From contig NC_016457.1 of NCBI RefSeq assembly GCF_000226115.1, positions 6,572,001-6,636,000 of the forward strand: DNA of 64,000 nucleotides, in the 5' to 3' direction. Below, one piece after another: positions 44,661 through 54,474 of this stretch (position 1 is the first letter of the stretch; every line of letters starts with the position of its first letter). The position numbers and the translations under genes were made by a program. The notes beneath the pieces are model-generated. The model saw nothing but the letters and a program-made list of their open reading frames with translations. It did not search any database and was not told where the DNA came from. This stretch comes from Thermothielavioides terrestris NRRL 8126. Its lineage: Eukaryota > Ascomycota > Sordariomycetes > Sordariales > Chaetomiaceae.

Positions 44661-45827
44661 ATGGCGACGGCGACTCTTCCAGAGCTTCCCCCTTCGCGGA
44701 AGGCCATCGTACAGTCGGCAGAGAAGCCCGGGACCTTTGAACTGCGCGCCGATCTACCCATGCCGCCTTTGCCGCCCGACCACGTCCTCATCAAGGTGGC
44801 AGCGGTGGCGATCAACCACTGCGACTACAAGATGCCAGCGAGGATCCCGGTGAATATGCCACCAACTCCTTCAGCGGAAATGAGAAGATATTGACGAGTT
44901 TGCTTGCAGTGTCCCGGCGCCGTGGACGGCAGCGACTTTTCGGGCACCGTGGTGCGCCTCGGCGAGGCGGTAGCGCGCACGCCGGGAGGGCTGCGGATCG
45001 GCGACCGCGTCGCCGGGGCGCAGATGGCGTCGCAAGTCCGCCGGCCCTGGTGCGGCGCCTTCTCCGAGTACATCGCCGACAAGGCCGACAACGTCTGGCG
45101 CGTGCCCGAGCACCTCTCGTGGGAGCAGGCGGCCTCGATAGGCTGCGGCGTGACCACGAGCGTGGGGATGGCGCTCTGGTGGGCCATGAAGCTGCCCGGC
45201 ACGCCCGAGAAGCCTACCGCGGACCCCAAGTTCGTTCTCGTCTATGGGGGCTCGACTGCCAGTGGCACTTTTGCCATTCAGCTGCTCAAGCTGTCGGGCT
45301 ACCGAGTCGTCACGACGTGCTCCCCCAAGAACTTCGAGCTGGTGCACGAGTATGGTGCCGAGAAGGCGTTTGACTATCACTCGCCGACGTGCGGCGAGGA
45401 GATCCGGGCGTACACCAAGAACACGCTGGAATACGCGCTCGACATCATCACGGAAGCGCGCACAATTCGCCAGTGCTATGCGGCCATTGGGCGTGGAGGC
45501 GGCAGATACGTCGGGTTTGAGCTCCTGCCCGACGATCTGATCGCCACGATGCGCAAGACGGTCAAGGCCGACTGGGTCATCGGGCTGGAGGCGACAGGCC
45601 TGGAGCTGGAACTCCCTGGGGGGTATTATCGCAAGGCAAACCCCGAGCTGCACGCCTGGATCCACGTGTGGATCAAACGCTTCGCCGCCTTGTACGAGGC
45701 CGGAAAGCTAAAACCGCATCCCATACGGGTCAACCAGGGCGGCCTCGCGGGCGTCATTGATGGCATCAGCACCTTGCAGCGGAAGGAGGTGCATGCCCAG
45801 AAGCTGGTGTATCTGCTGGACGGCTAG
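44661..45827 (+). CDS. Trans-acting enoyl reductase for the PKS-NRPS
   Basis: Exons 44661-44849 and 44910-45827; intron 44850-44909 (GTGAAT, TTGACG branch, TTGCAG). Product 368 aa, medium-chain dehydrogenase/reductase fold, close in length to LovC-type trans-ERs. Visible features: LIKVAAVAINHCDYKM and DFSGTVV in the N-terminal catalytic part, the NADPH-binding LVYGGSTASGTFAIQLLKLS with TTCSPKNFELV for the ribose/phosphate, and the C-terminal HPIRVNQGGL and VHAQKLVYLL. There are no zinc ligands, as usual for this group. It reduces the enoyl intermediates on the PKS-NRPS, which lacks a working ER, at chosen chain lengths. The start follows GAACATGG. It shares a two-motif promoter with the Diels-Alderase gene. 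Confidence 0.92.
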
Positions 45828-46266
45828 GTACCTATTTGGTGGTGGGTCAAGAGGAAGAGAATACACTAAAATGAGTCTGATCAATTGAGCTTTTTTTGGG
45901 CTTACGCACTGAACTTTTTGGGCTTACACTTCCAAGGTTGCGTCACCTTGCACTCCTTCCTTCGAGATCTGGTGGCAGCTGATTTTCTGATTGGCTGGCA
46001 TAAACCCTCCGCGGTGGTTTTAACTTTCCTGCAGCACCACGGCGCATTCGCCTGCTCGGCCTTTTCCAGCCGCACGCAACATTGCGGCGCCCTGGGTCAC
46101 ATCCGAACTACCTACCAAACACGAAACGCTATCCCCAAGGCCCAAGGGACGCAAGGGACACACAAGCAGTCCTCCTTTCTCCTTACCTAAGCACGAAGCC
46201 CAACTGACCCTCGTTCATTGAACCCCGCTCCTTGCGAGTCCCGCCTCGCGCTAACTATCAAAAAAG
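45828..46266. other. Promoter of regulator 2
   Basis: About 440 bp between the ER 3' end and the Zn2Cys6 start. No AAGTCCCGA copy and no gene was seen. Confidence 0.5.
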
Positions 46267-47703
46267 ATGGATGAGAATGCACGCAAGGCTGCGGCAGTCA
46301 AGCGTTCTGCTTGCGACCAGTGCAGAGCGAGGCGGGTGCGGTGCCTTCGACCCCCAAACAGCACGGCGCCGTGTGCGCGCTGCTCCCACATCGGCGCGCG
46401 ATGCGTCACAGGCGCCTCCGGCCACCCCGGGAGACCGCGCAGGCCGCGTCTCGCCGAGGACGTCAACACCCCGAGAACCCCGGCGGCGAGCCCCGCCGAC
46501 GTGTCCTCGCCGGGTCGCCATCGCAAGTCGACCTTGCAAAACAACAACATGAACCATGCTGAGCTCCTTACCCCCGCCATGGCACCCAAATCAGCGCCAG
46601 AACTCGCCATTCCAACATCAGCCGTGCCTCCTCCCGCGGATCCGTTGGCTTCTGGACCGCAGCCAGACTTCTGGGAAGCGGAAGCGCCAGGCGACACCTC
46701 CTCCTTCTTTGGCTCCCCGCCGCCAATCGAGCAAGACCTCAATGCGCCGGGCCAAGATATCCTTGCATTGGTGGAACATCTGAGCAGTCCATCGCAGCTC
46801 CAGGGGCTACCGGGTACAGATGATGAACTCAACGCCTTACTTCACATGGGCCAGGACTCCAACACTGTGCTCGATCTGAATATCGATCCACTCTTTGGTT
46901 CGCGCGGGGACATTTTCCCCCCAAGTCCTCCTCCACCACACTGCCTCAGCGCAGCAAGCTCGCTGATGCGGTTTCGAGAGGACATGGACCGGCGCATCAC
47001 GGCGATGGACGCACGCTTCTCGGACCCTCTCAAAGTCCTGCAGGACTGCAAAGCCGAGGAAGAGGGTTCCGCCGAGGTCGAGAATCCGGCCGCGCTGCTC
47101 CTTTCGTGCAGCAAGGAGTTGATCGACATTCTCCAGAACCTGACGGCGGCGGCTCCGCCTGCGGTCTCCAAGGACTCGTATCCCCACAACCAGCTCGCCC
47201 CACCCCACTCCGCACCCGGAAAGCACATGCAAACCGCCGAGGATGCGCTCAGCACCGAGGTCGTGCTCCTGGCTCTCTCGAGCTACCTCGCCTTCATGCG
47301 CCTCTACGACGCCCTGTTCTACAGCCTCTTCCAATGCCTCTGCCAGCTGCCCCCCGACATGTTCAAGTCGGTCAAGGTCAAGTCGGTGCTCCGCATCGGC
47401 GGCGTCTCGTCGCTCCAGGACATGCCGCTCAAGTCGTATGCCACAGCCATACTCGACGCCGTCCAGGACCAGGTGCGGACCCTGGAGCGCTGCATGGGGA
47501 TTCCGCCCGAGTACTGCCTCTCGGGCGAGGCGGCTGTCTCGCACACGGCGGCCGCCCCGCCGCCGGGCATCTTCTCCCGTCCAGATCGAGCACGGTTGTT
47601 TTACGCTGTCATGGCACAGGAGGATGTCAAGTCACGGCGGGGTACCAAGACGTACGTAGAGTCCATACGAGCGAGTATTCAGGAGTCGTTGGGGAGGATC
47701 TAG
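46267..47703 (+). CDS. Zn(II)2Cys6 transcription factor, cluster regulator 2
   Basis: 478 aa, single exon. The zinc cluster is near residues 16-46 (CDQCRARRVRC ... CARCSHIGARC), followed by the basic GRPRRPRLAED arm. Long Pro/Ala-rich acidic middle. The C-terminal part has AflR-like helices (VVLLALSSYLAFMRLYDALFYSLFQCL; LLSCSKELIDILQNL). It probably acts in the nucleus as an activator. The GRPRR arm and helix order resemble the factor at 37255-38883. It sits between the trans-ER and the exporter. Which factor binds the shared promoter motif cannot be told from sequence. Confidence 0.87.
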   Translation: MDENARKAAAVKRSACDQCRARRVRCLRPPNSTAPCARCSHIGARCVTGASGHPGRPRRPRLAEDVNTPRTPAASPADVSSPGRHRKSTLQNNNMNHAELLTPAMAPKSAPELAIPTSAVPPPADPLASGPQPDFWEAEAPGDTSSFFGSPPPIEQDLNAPGQDILALVEHLSSPSQLQGLPGTDDELNALLHMGQDSNTVLDLNIDPLFGSRGDIFPPSPPPPHCLSAASSLMRFREDMDRRITAMDARFSDPLKVLQDCKAEEEGSAEVENPAALLLSCSKELIDILQNLTAAAPPAVSKDSYPHNQLAPPHSAPGKHMQTAEDALSTEVVLLALSSYLAFMRLYDALFYSLFQCLCQLPPDMFKSVKVKSVLRIGGVSSLQDMPLKSYATAILDAVQDQVRTLERCMGIPPEYCLSGEAAVSHTAAAPPPGIFSRPDRARLFYAVMAQEDVKSRRGTKTYVESIRASIQESLGRI

Positions 47704-47863
47704 ACTTGGGCTGGGAGCTCGCCAGTCGCTTAGCCCCATGAATTAAAAATACAAGATGTGATGGCTCTCTCCCAAGACTAGAGGAAGAGACAGGCCTGCG
47801 TTCCGTTAGATGCACTTGCCAGTACACCAGCTAGGCCCCCGCCGCCGTCTGGACTGGCCAATA

Positions 47864-49759
47864 TTATGACGTGGCTGCCGGAGCCTCCTTCGCCATTCGT
47901 GCCCCTTCCCCCTTCGTGCCCCTTCCCTCCTCCTCGGTGGGCTTGTCCTTCTCGTCCACCATGCCATACTCGGTATCCAGCTCCTTCCTGAGCGGTATCT
48001 CCTTGATCACGCACGCCGCGATGAACCCCACGCCGGCAAAGCCGATAGCCACCTGCCACGACCGCTGCAGCGCGCTGTTCTGCACGGCCACCACCTCGGC
48101 GCGCGTCGCGGGCGCCAGCGAGTTGAGGAACTCGCGCGACGCGGCAGCGTACGCGCCCCCGGCCGCGAACTGGGCGGCGACGGCCGCGTCGCTGGCGATG
48201 GCGCCATCGCCGGCCAGCTGCGCGGCGCGGTTGGTGTAGATGGTGCCCGCGACGGCGACGCCCCAGACGATGCCGAAGACGCGCAGGAACGCCCACGTGG
48301 CCGTCGCCAGCGCCGTGTCCCGGTCCGTCAGCGGCGCCAGCAGCGCCGGCAGCAGCACCGCCATGCCGAACCCCGCGCCCGCCGACTCGACCACCTGGTA
48401 GCCCACCCAGGCCGCCGTGCTCGAGGTCTCGTCCAGCAGCGAGAGCAGGCCGAAGCCGACGGTGATGACGGCGAAGGAGACGATCAGCACGGGCTTGTAC
48501 CGGCCGAACTTGGTCAGGAGCAGGCCGCCGACCATGGCGGCCGGCAGGAGTGCGAGCACAGTCGGGAGGAGCATGACGCCCGAGCGGTAGGGGGTCGCGG
48601 CGAGGACGCCCTGGAAGTAGACCGGGAGGAAGTAGACGACCCAGAGGGTAACAACGCCATGGAGGAAGGTGACGAGGAAGACGATGGCGGTGATGGAGTG
48701 GCTGAAGAGGTGGAGGGGCATCGTCGGGTTGGGCACCAGGCGGGAGCTGCTTTCGAGCGCGACGAAGGCGCCGAGCGCGGCCAGTCCGACAATGAGCGGC
48801 ACGAGGACCTGGTAGGAGGACCACGCGTATCTGCTGCCCGCCCAGCTGAGCGCAATCAGCACCGGGCTGGAGCCGCCGACGAAGACGGCGTTGCCCAGCC
48901 AGTCGAGACTCGACAGCTTTGTGGCGAGCGTCTGAGACTTGTCGTACTTGACGTGCAGAAAGGCAAACAGAAGCACCAGCGAAACACCGCCGATGGGCAG
49001 AGTCATGTAGAAGGCCCAGCGCCAGGTGCTGTAGCTGACGATGAGTCCGCCAAACAGAGGGCCGAGCGCAGCTCCGATAGCGACCATGCCAAAGACCATG
49101 GCCATGTAGGTGCCCCTCTCGCGGAGCGGCACCAGGTCGCAGATGACGGTCTCGCAGAGGACGCCGATGCCCGAGCCTCCAATGCCCTGAATCGCCCGGC
49201 CAGCGATCATCATGGCCATGGTATTAGCTCTGTGGGGTGTGCCCATCTTGTCAGCAAAAGGGGTGAAAGGTGCCTTGGCAATGGAGGAGGAAAAAAGCAG
49301 CAACTCACCCGCCACATATCCCGCCCCCAATCATGAACGCGGCCACGGAACCGATCAGCGGCCAGCGGCGGCCGAACACGTTTGCGAGCTGACCAAACAT
49401 GGGCTGAAGCGCCGCCCTGACCATTCACACACAAATTCATTAATTCGCCCATCTTCGCCACGAAGTGAGGGAAAGAAAGCTCTCTCTTACATGGCCAAGA
49501 AGTAGGCGTTCGAAAGCCAGATGTAATCTTCACCTCCGCTCAGATCGGCAACGACGGAGGGCAGGACGGTCGAGGTGACCGTGGCTTCCAGAGACGTGAG
49601 CAGGCTGATGATGCCGAGCACGCCCAGGATGGCCCAGAACCGCCACCCCTTGCGCATCTGCGGATGGACTCCTTTCTTCTTCTCGGTCGCATCCTGGGCC
49701 GGCGTCGAAGACTGGCTGGAGTCCAGAGTCTGATCAGACGCGTCTGTTTGTTCCATCAT
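47864..49759 (-). CDS. MFS drug exporter, 14-TM type (DHA2)
   Basis: Exons 49491-49759, 49309-49416 and 47864-49229; introns 49417-49490 and 49230-49308 close a 581-codon frame (580 aa). The first exon encodes the cytosolic tail and TM1 (FWAILGVLGIISLLTSLEAT), then TVTSTVLPSVVADL, SNAYFLAM. Exon 2 has QPMFGQLANVFGRRWPL (motif A). Exon 3 has RAIQGIGGSGIGV (motif B/C region) and PLRERGTYMAM. About 14 hydrophobic segments follow, ending in a charged tail. It should export the cluster product through the plasma membrane and give self-resistance. Three copies of the cluster motif (one imperfect) lie 660-740 bp upstream, so co-regulation is likely. Confidence 0.88.
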
Positions 49760-50419
49760 CGTGTCTGACGAGGATGGTTGCCTGGGGAGGTGGCAGGTGG
49801 TAGAAAATAACGGTTGTGGGTAGATGTGGACGAGACCAGCAGGAAATCCCTATTGAAGTTGTCATTTGCCATGATGAGAGGAATTGTATGCAAGGCCAAT
49901 TATTTAAGCAATAAAATGCGGGTGACTTGATGGTTTGACGGATGGTAATGTCCGCGGAGGGTTTTGCTTGACAAAGCAGCGAGGGGCCATCGCAGTGAGG
50001 GCCCCGGCCCGGTGCCGTACTCCGGCAGTCAAGTCGTAAATCCCCTTGGTGTATTTCTCAGCGAATTGTTCATCAAGATTTACGAGGAGATTTATGTTTC
50101 TCTCATTTTCGCGGTGAATTTTGTTTTTAAGGAGGACAAAAGAGATTCATCGCACAGGATTGATATTGCATGTTCCGGCGCTCATGTCTACCAGGTAAAT
50201 ACAGCGATGCATGTAATGTTTGTGCGCTACCTACCTATCTAAGCCGAATGGCCCAGGTTCATTTCGCCAGGTTTAGTTCTCTCGCTGTAGCAAGACGAGC
50301 TGTCCAAGAGGAAAACCCTTCTCACAAACAAAGGGTCATACATCAATGCTTATCCCTGGACGCCGGTGACTCGGGTTTATTTCAGGTAACTCAGTGGTGC
50401 TGCGCCCACGAAAACTATA

Positions 50420-50428
50420 AAGTCCCGA
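50420..50428 (+). promoter_or_regulatory. Cluster motif AAGTCCCGA, copy 6
   Basis: Within CTATAAAGTCCCGAAG, about 660 bp upstream of the exporter start. Confidence 0.55.
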
Positions 50429-50441
50429 AGTGCCATTTAAC

Positions 50442-50450
50442 AAGTCCCGA
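50442..50450 (+). promoter_or_regulatory. Cluster motif AAGTCCCGA, copy 7
   Basis: Within AACAAGTCCCGAGGTC, 22 bp after copy 6. A one-mismatch copy (AAGTCCCGT) follows at 50492-50500, making a small array. Confidence 0.55.
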
Positions 50451-51124
50451 GGTCGCTCTCGCCGAAGATCCTAGCCTCCTCATTAGTTGAGAAGTCCCGT
50501 CAGTAGGACAAGGAAGGTGTCCCTCGTATGAGCTCGGGCCGAGCGTCTTTCAACTCTCAGCAATTCGGGTATTTTCTCGAAAGGCTCAGGGAGGTGGGAA
50601 AGGCAAGTCGATATTAACGTGATCGCGGTTGTTTGACCCTGGAGTACGAAATGAATGAAGGCCCTTGATAGAGAAAGGGAAATCAACTTCTCCGCCTTTC
50701 CGAATAACTTAGACGCTGTTGCCTTTATGCGATCACTCAGCTTGTTGCCAGTTCTAGGGGCGACACACGAGAAGTTGCCCTCGTCACTCCAGCAACATGG
50801 CGACTCCTGCAGAGCTCAGACCTGACAAACTGAACGGCCAGTGTGACATGGTAATGAGCCCTAAAACAACGAGCTTGATTGGTATCCCGGAAAGACGGAG
50901 TTGGGGCCGAGAATCGACGGAATGTACCGCGAAGCTTGCTTGAACGTGATTTAACCTCGTTTGCATCTAGGACAGCAACTCACACCGCTTGAGCTTCTCG
51001 TGAAATAAATACAGGTAGCCGCCCAGGTCCCAGTGCCCATTCTATGTTTACAGCTGCAAAATTCATTCATGGTTCATGCATCAATCAGAAAAAAACCCTG
51101 TTGCTTGTCTCGAACGTGGCGTTG

Positions 51125-53272
51125 TCACGGCGGCGGCCTCTCCGCGGGGCCTGCGCTTGCCGCGGCCGGCGGAGACGTCTGGCTCGGCTCCTCGTCTGAC
51201 GAGAGAACGATCGCCGGTGAGTTGAGCCCCTCGTGGAGCGTCACGACGGTGTTGCCTCGCCGCCGGGCCGTCTCCGATTTAGCCGACGGTCGGGCCGTTT
51301 CCGGCTCAGCCGACGGCCAGGCAGTTTCCCGCTCAGCTGACGGCCGGGCAGTCTCCAGCTCAGCCGACGGTCGGGCAGGAAAGACCGGTTCGGTCATGCT
51401 TTCGGGGCTCGATGTGGTCGGCAGCCCCAGGAAGGAGGCCGCCGAAGGCCGCGCCGGCGTTGGGGATTCCGGCGAGGAGGCCGGCGGGCCGACAGAATTG
51501 GACCGGGAAGCGGTGGTGCCGTGGAAGCTGTTAGCTCTCGAGCGCCGCCCACGCGGCGTCAGCGTGTCGTCGGCGTCGAGCGTGCTCTGTCCCCACTGCT
51601 CCCTGATCTGCGGCAGCCGCCTGTTTCGGTTCTCTTCTCCTGGGACCTGGGGGAAGGCGGTGGCTTCACCGTGTCGGAACTCGTAGTCGTCGAACCGCGT
51701 CGGTGACACGGTTCCGAGTGCGGTCGCGAATCTCATCAACGCATTCCTCACATCTCGCCGGCTCCCCGTCGAGGAACCGGAGTCCATGGGACGAATGCCG
51801 AGCCCATGTGCCTGGCTGTCAGTGTCGGGGGCTGTGTCGGTGCGGACGGGTGTGAGCATGCGAGCGGGTGAAGTGGCACGTCGGCCAAGACCGGCATTTG
51901 TTGGAGCGCCTTGTGCTTGGATTTGCTGCATGTTCGCAGCATCGTTGTCGCTCAGGGAATCCGAACGGCTGCTGTGTTCATGGCACAGACAAGTGCAGAC
52001 ACCCGCCGGGTACGCAGGTGTCGCAAGGTTCTCCTGGACCTCGAGGCCCTCGGCAAACAGCATGTAGAGCGATCCGCAGGCCGCAAACACGGAGGCGGCG
52101 ATCGAGCTCCACTGTGAGATGTTGCCGAGGGGATCCGTGTCGTACTTCATCGCCTTGCTCCAGAAGTTGAGCTCCCCCGTGACGATAAGAGCGAGCACGG
52201 CGCCGCCGAACACGGGAATCTCAACGAGGCCCAGGAGGCGTCGGATCACGTCATTCACCGTCTTCATCCCCTTCTCGGTCGCGCCGTTGGTCCCCGAGAT
52301 GAGCTCGTCTGTGTCTCCAGGGCCGAATTGCTTCGCCCAGTTGGTCCTCAGGATCTTGTCCCACATGGAGACCATCGAGAGAATGCCAGGTACGCAGCAG
52401 GCGGCGGCAATGAGAGTGGCGGCGCCGAAGTTGAGGATGGTGGGCGCTGGTACCACGTTGATGTTGTCGGATGCGCCAGTCCTCATGGGACTGAAGGGAC
52501 CAGCATCGGGTGAACAGATCATGCCGCAAGTCGCCTTGCCGTAGGGAAACTCGGCGCCGCGATAGAGCGGCTGGCCGGAGCCGTCATCCGTGCATGGCTT
52601 CGAATCCGTGCGGAAGAATTCGACCGTCAAAGACACGAGTCCTGCGGGGGTCAGAATCCGAGGGAATCGGCGCCTACACAACGAAGAGACGGGAGTGCTC
52701 AAACCTGCAAGCAGCAGCATGGTCCACACAAACATGACATTTCTCCCAGGGTTGTTGAAGTACGTCTTGGATAGTCTGACCGTCGCAGGCGCGGTCAAGA
52801 TGCCAATGGTGCAGAATTGGAAGGCGCCGTAGATGTCCATATCTATCGCGTCTGGGTGGTCTCCCGTTAGGGGCCAGCCGCTTCCACCTGGGGTAGATTG
52901 ATCACGTCAGAGGGGGGACGTGGCCATACCGTCAACATGCAATGCCGCGAGAACGATGGCGTGGATCGCAGCAGTGGCCGGAATGACCAGCGCGGCGGCC
53001 AAGCAAGCGTTCCGAAGCCATTCTGACTTGCGAGCGAGCACACAGGCTGCCACCAAGACATAGTACCTGCGATCGGCGCGGGTTAGTCTGCCGACGGAAG
53101 TTCCCAAGCGAGAACGCGCGGTTCCGAAGACGCACAATATTCTTGAGCCCGTCCCGTACTCCCCACTCAATGACCATGCGCACACGACTGGTTGGAGCTG
53201 GTGGCTGGTATTTGCGGCGTCCCGGGCGACGATGAGATTCGGGAAGCTGGGGTCGGGCAGAAGCACAGGCAT
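51125..53272 (-). CDS. Multi-pass membrane protein with repeat-rich cytosolic tail, function unknown
   Basis: Exons 53136-53272, 52930-53066, 52705-52887 and 51125-52641; introns 53067-53135, 52888-52929 (42 bp, very short) and 52642-52704 join to 658 codons (657 aa). The N-terminal half has about six hydrophobic segments (for example CLAAALVIPATAAIHAIVLA, NVMFVWTMLLLAG, LIAAACCVPGILSMVSMW, FGGAVLALIVTGEL, ASVFAACGSLYMLFAEGLEV). The C-terminal 300 residues are hydrophilic, Ser/Pro-rich and low in order, with four tandem nine-residue units of the form A-R/W-P-S-A-x-x-E-T (about 51270-51385). The last exon runs on as an open frame through intron 3 (63 bp), so retention would keep frame. It is a fungal membrane protein type I cannot name. 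Confidence 0.72.
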
Positions 53273-54474
53273 GAATTAGGCCGAGTCAGGCTTGGGGCCC
53301 CCTAAGAGCGCGAGGGAGTTGTCATGTGAACGCAATTAAAAGCGCGAGCGAGGAGAAGAGAGAGAAAGAAGCGAGAGAGGAAGAGGATGGGAGACTCCTT
53401 CTTCTTGTCGTCGGTCTTCTGTAGAGCATTTGATAAACAAGATCCGGCAGGGCTGCAGAGACGGAGCGAGATGTGATCACGGCCGGGCCCGGATCAGTAA
53501 AACAGAGTTGGGAAGTGGAGAGACGGAGGCGGGGACGCCCAGTGGAAATGGTTTTGGAAGGGTCCAAGGAAGGGTCAGCAGGCTTGCAGTGGCTGGCCGG
53601 CAATGCTTCGGGCTCTCGAACAAGGGCCTGGGATTGGCGCTAGGTATAACTGTCTCACCGACAGAAGACAGCCTCAAAAATTGAAGCTCGAATCAACGAG
53701 TGCACACGTGCCAGCTTGCCCGTCTCGGGCGCCGACGATCCTCTGCTTCTCGCCGTATCAGAGGATGGAACGCGAAGGCACTGTGTAACGAGGCGGCAAA
53801 TGGCGCAACCTAAGAAAGCAGGATAGCGGCCATGCCCGAGATCGACACCCACGGAGAAGCCGTGGAAAGCGCCGGGATGCGACCACGCAGAGCCTCATCT
53901 GACACTACCTGCACTTCATCCGGGCTGTCTGCTGACTGCGCACAGGACGACCGCTGTCGACAAGAGAGCGCAAGCCGGCCCGGGGCAGCGAGACACAGCC
54001 ACAAACCGTGCTTCTCAAGCCTCTCGCGAAAACCCCGCATCCTGCCCCCCGACTTCCACCTGCAGGCAAATCTTGGCCCGCAGCGACGCGAGGGTGGCTG
54101 TGTTGGTTGTCTTGGTTATTTGCGCTGTTGGATTGGTGGTGGATGGACACAGTTGTGTCCCGATTAGGTGCCCGGTGTTGGCCGATAAGGACCCGCGGGA
54201 CAGCCGTGAATTCCGCAAAGTCGGTGTCCAAACTTGGCGGCTTTGGTTGGCTTGGCCCTGCACGTGTTTGGGACAATCCCCGCCAGACCCTGCCAACTTA
54301 CCCAACTAACCCAATGGAAGTTGGCTGCAACCGGGCATTTTGTGGCCTTGCCCCTCAAAACCCTTCGCTCACTGCGGCATCCTGGCCCATGAAACTTGGA
54401 CCTACTGCTCGCCCGACATACGGGCTTGATGTGCCGTCGTGCGCCTCCCGGCCCGGCGCAACAGAGTCGACGAC
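53273..54474. other. Intergenic between divergent membrane protein genes
   Basis: Shared upstream region of genes starting at 53272 (minus) and 54475 (plus). Purine-rich stretches near 53340-53395. No gene, repeat or RNA is supported; GC-rich open frames here lack features. Confidence 0.45.

Larger units (their letters stand above)
49760..51124. other. Intergenic, exporter promoter and right border of the cluster
   Basis: The part up to about 50.5 kb holds the cluster motifs at 50420, 50442 and 50492. Beyond it is nothing but short open frames. The last 100 bp are the 3' flank of the membrane protein gene at 51125. Confidence 0.55.

Noticed and set aside
54140..54165. Another copy of the cluster motif (GTCCCGA at about 54157)
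   Set aside because: Only the 7-base core matches (TGTCCCGATT); the AAG 5' context is missing. Similarly TCGGGAC near 23850 lies in coding sequence and lacks the context.
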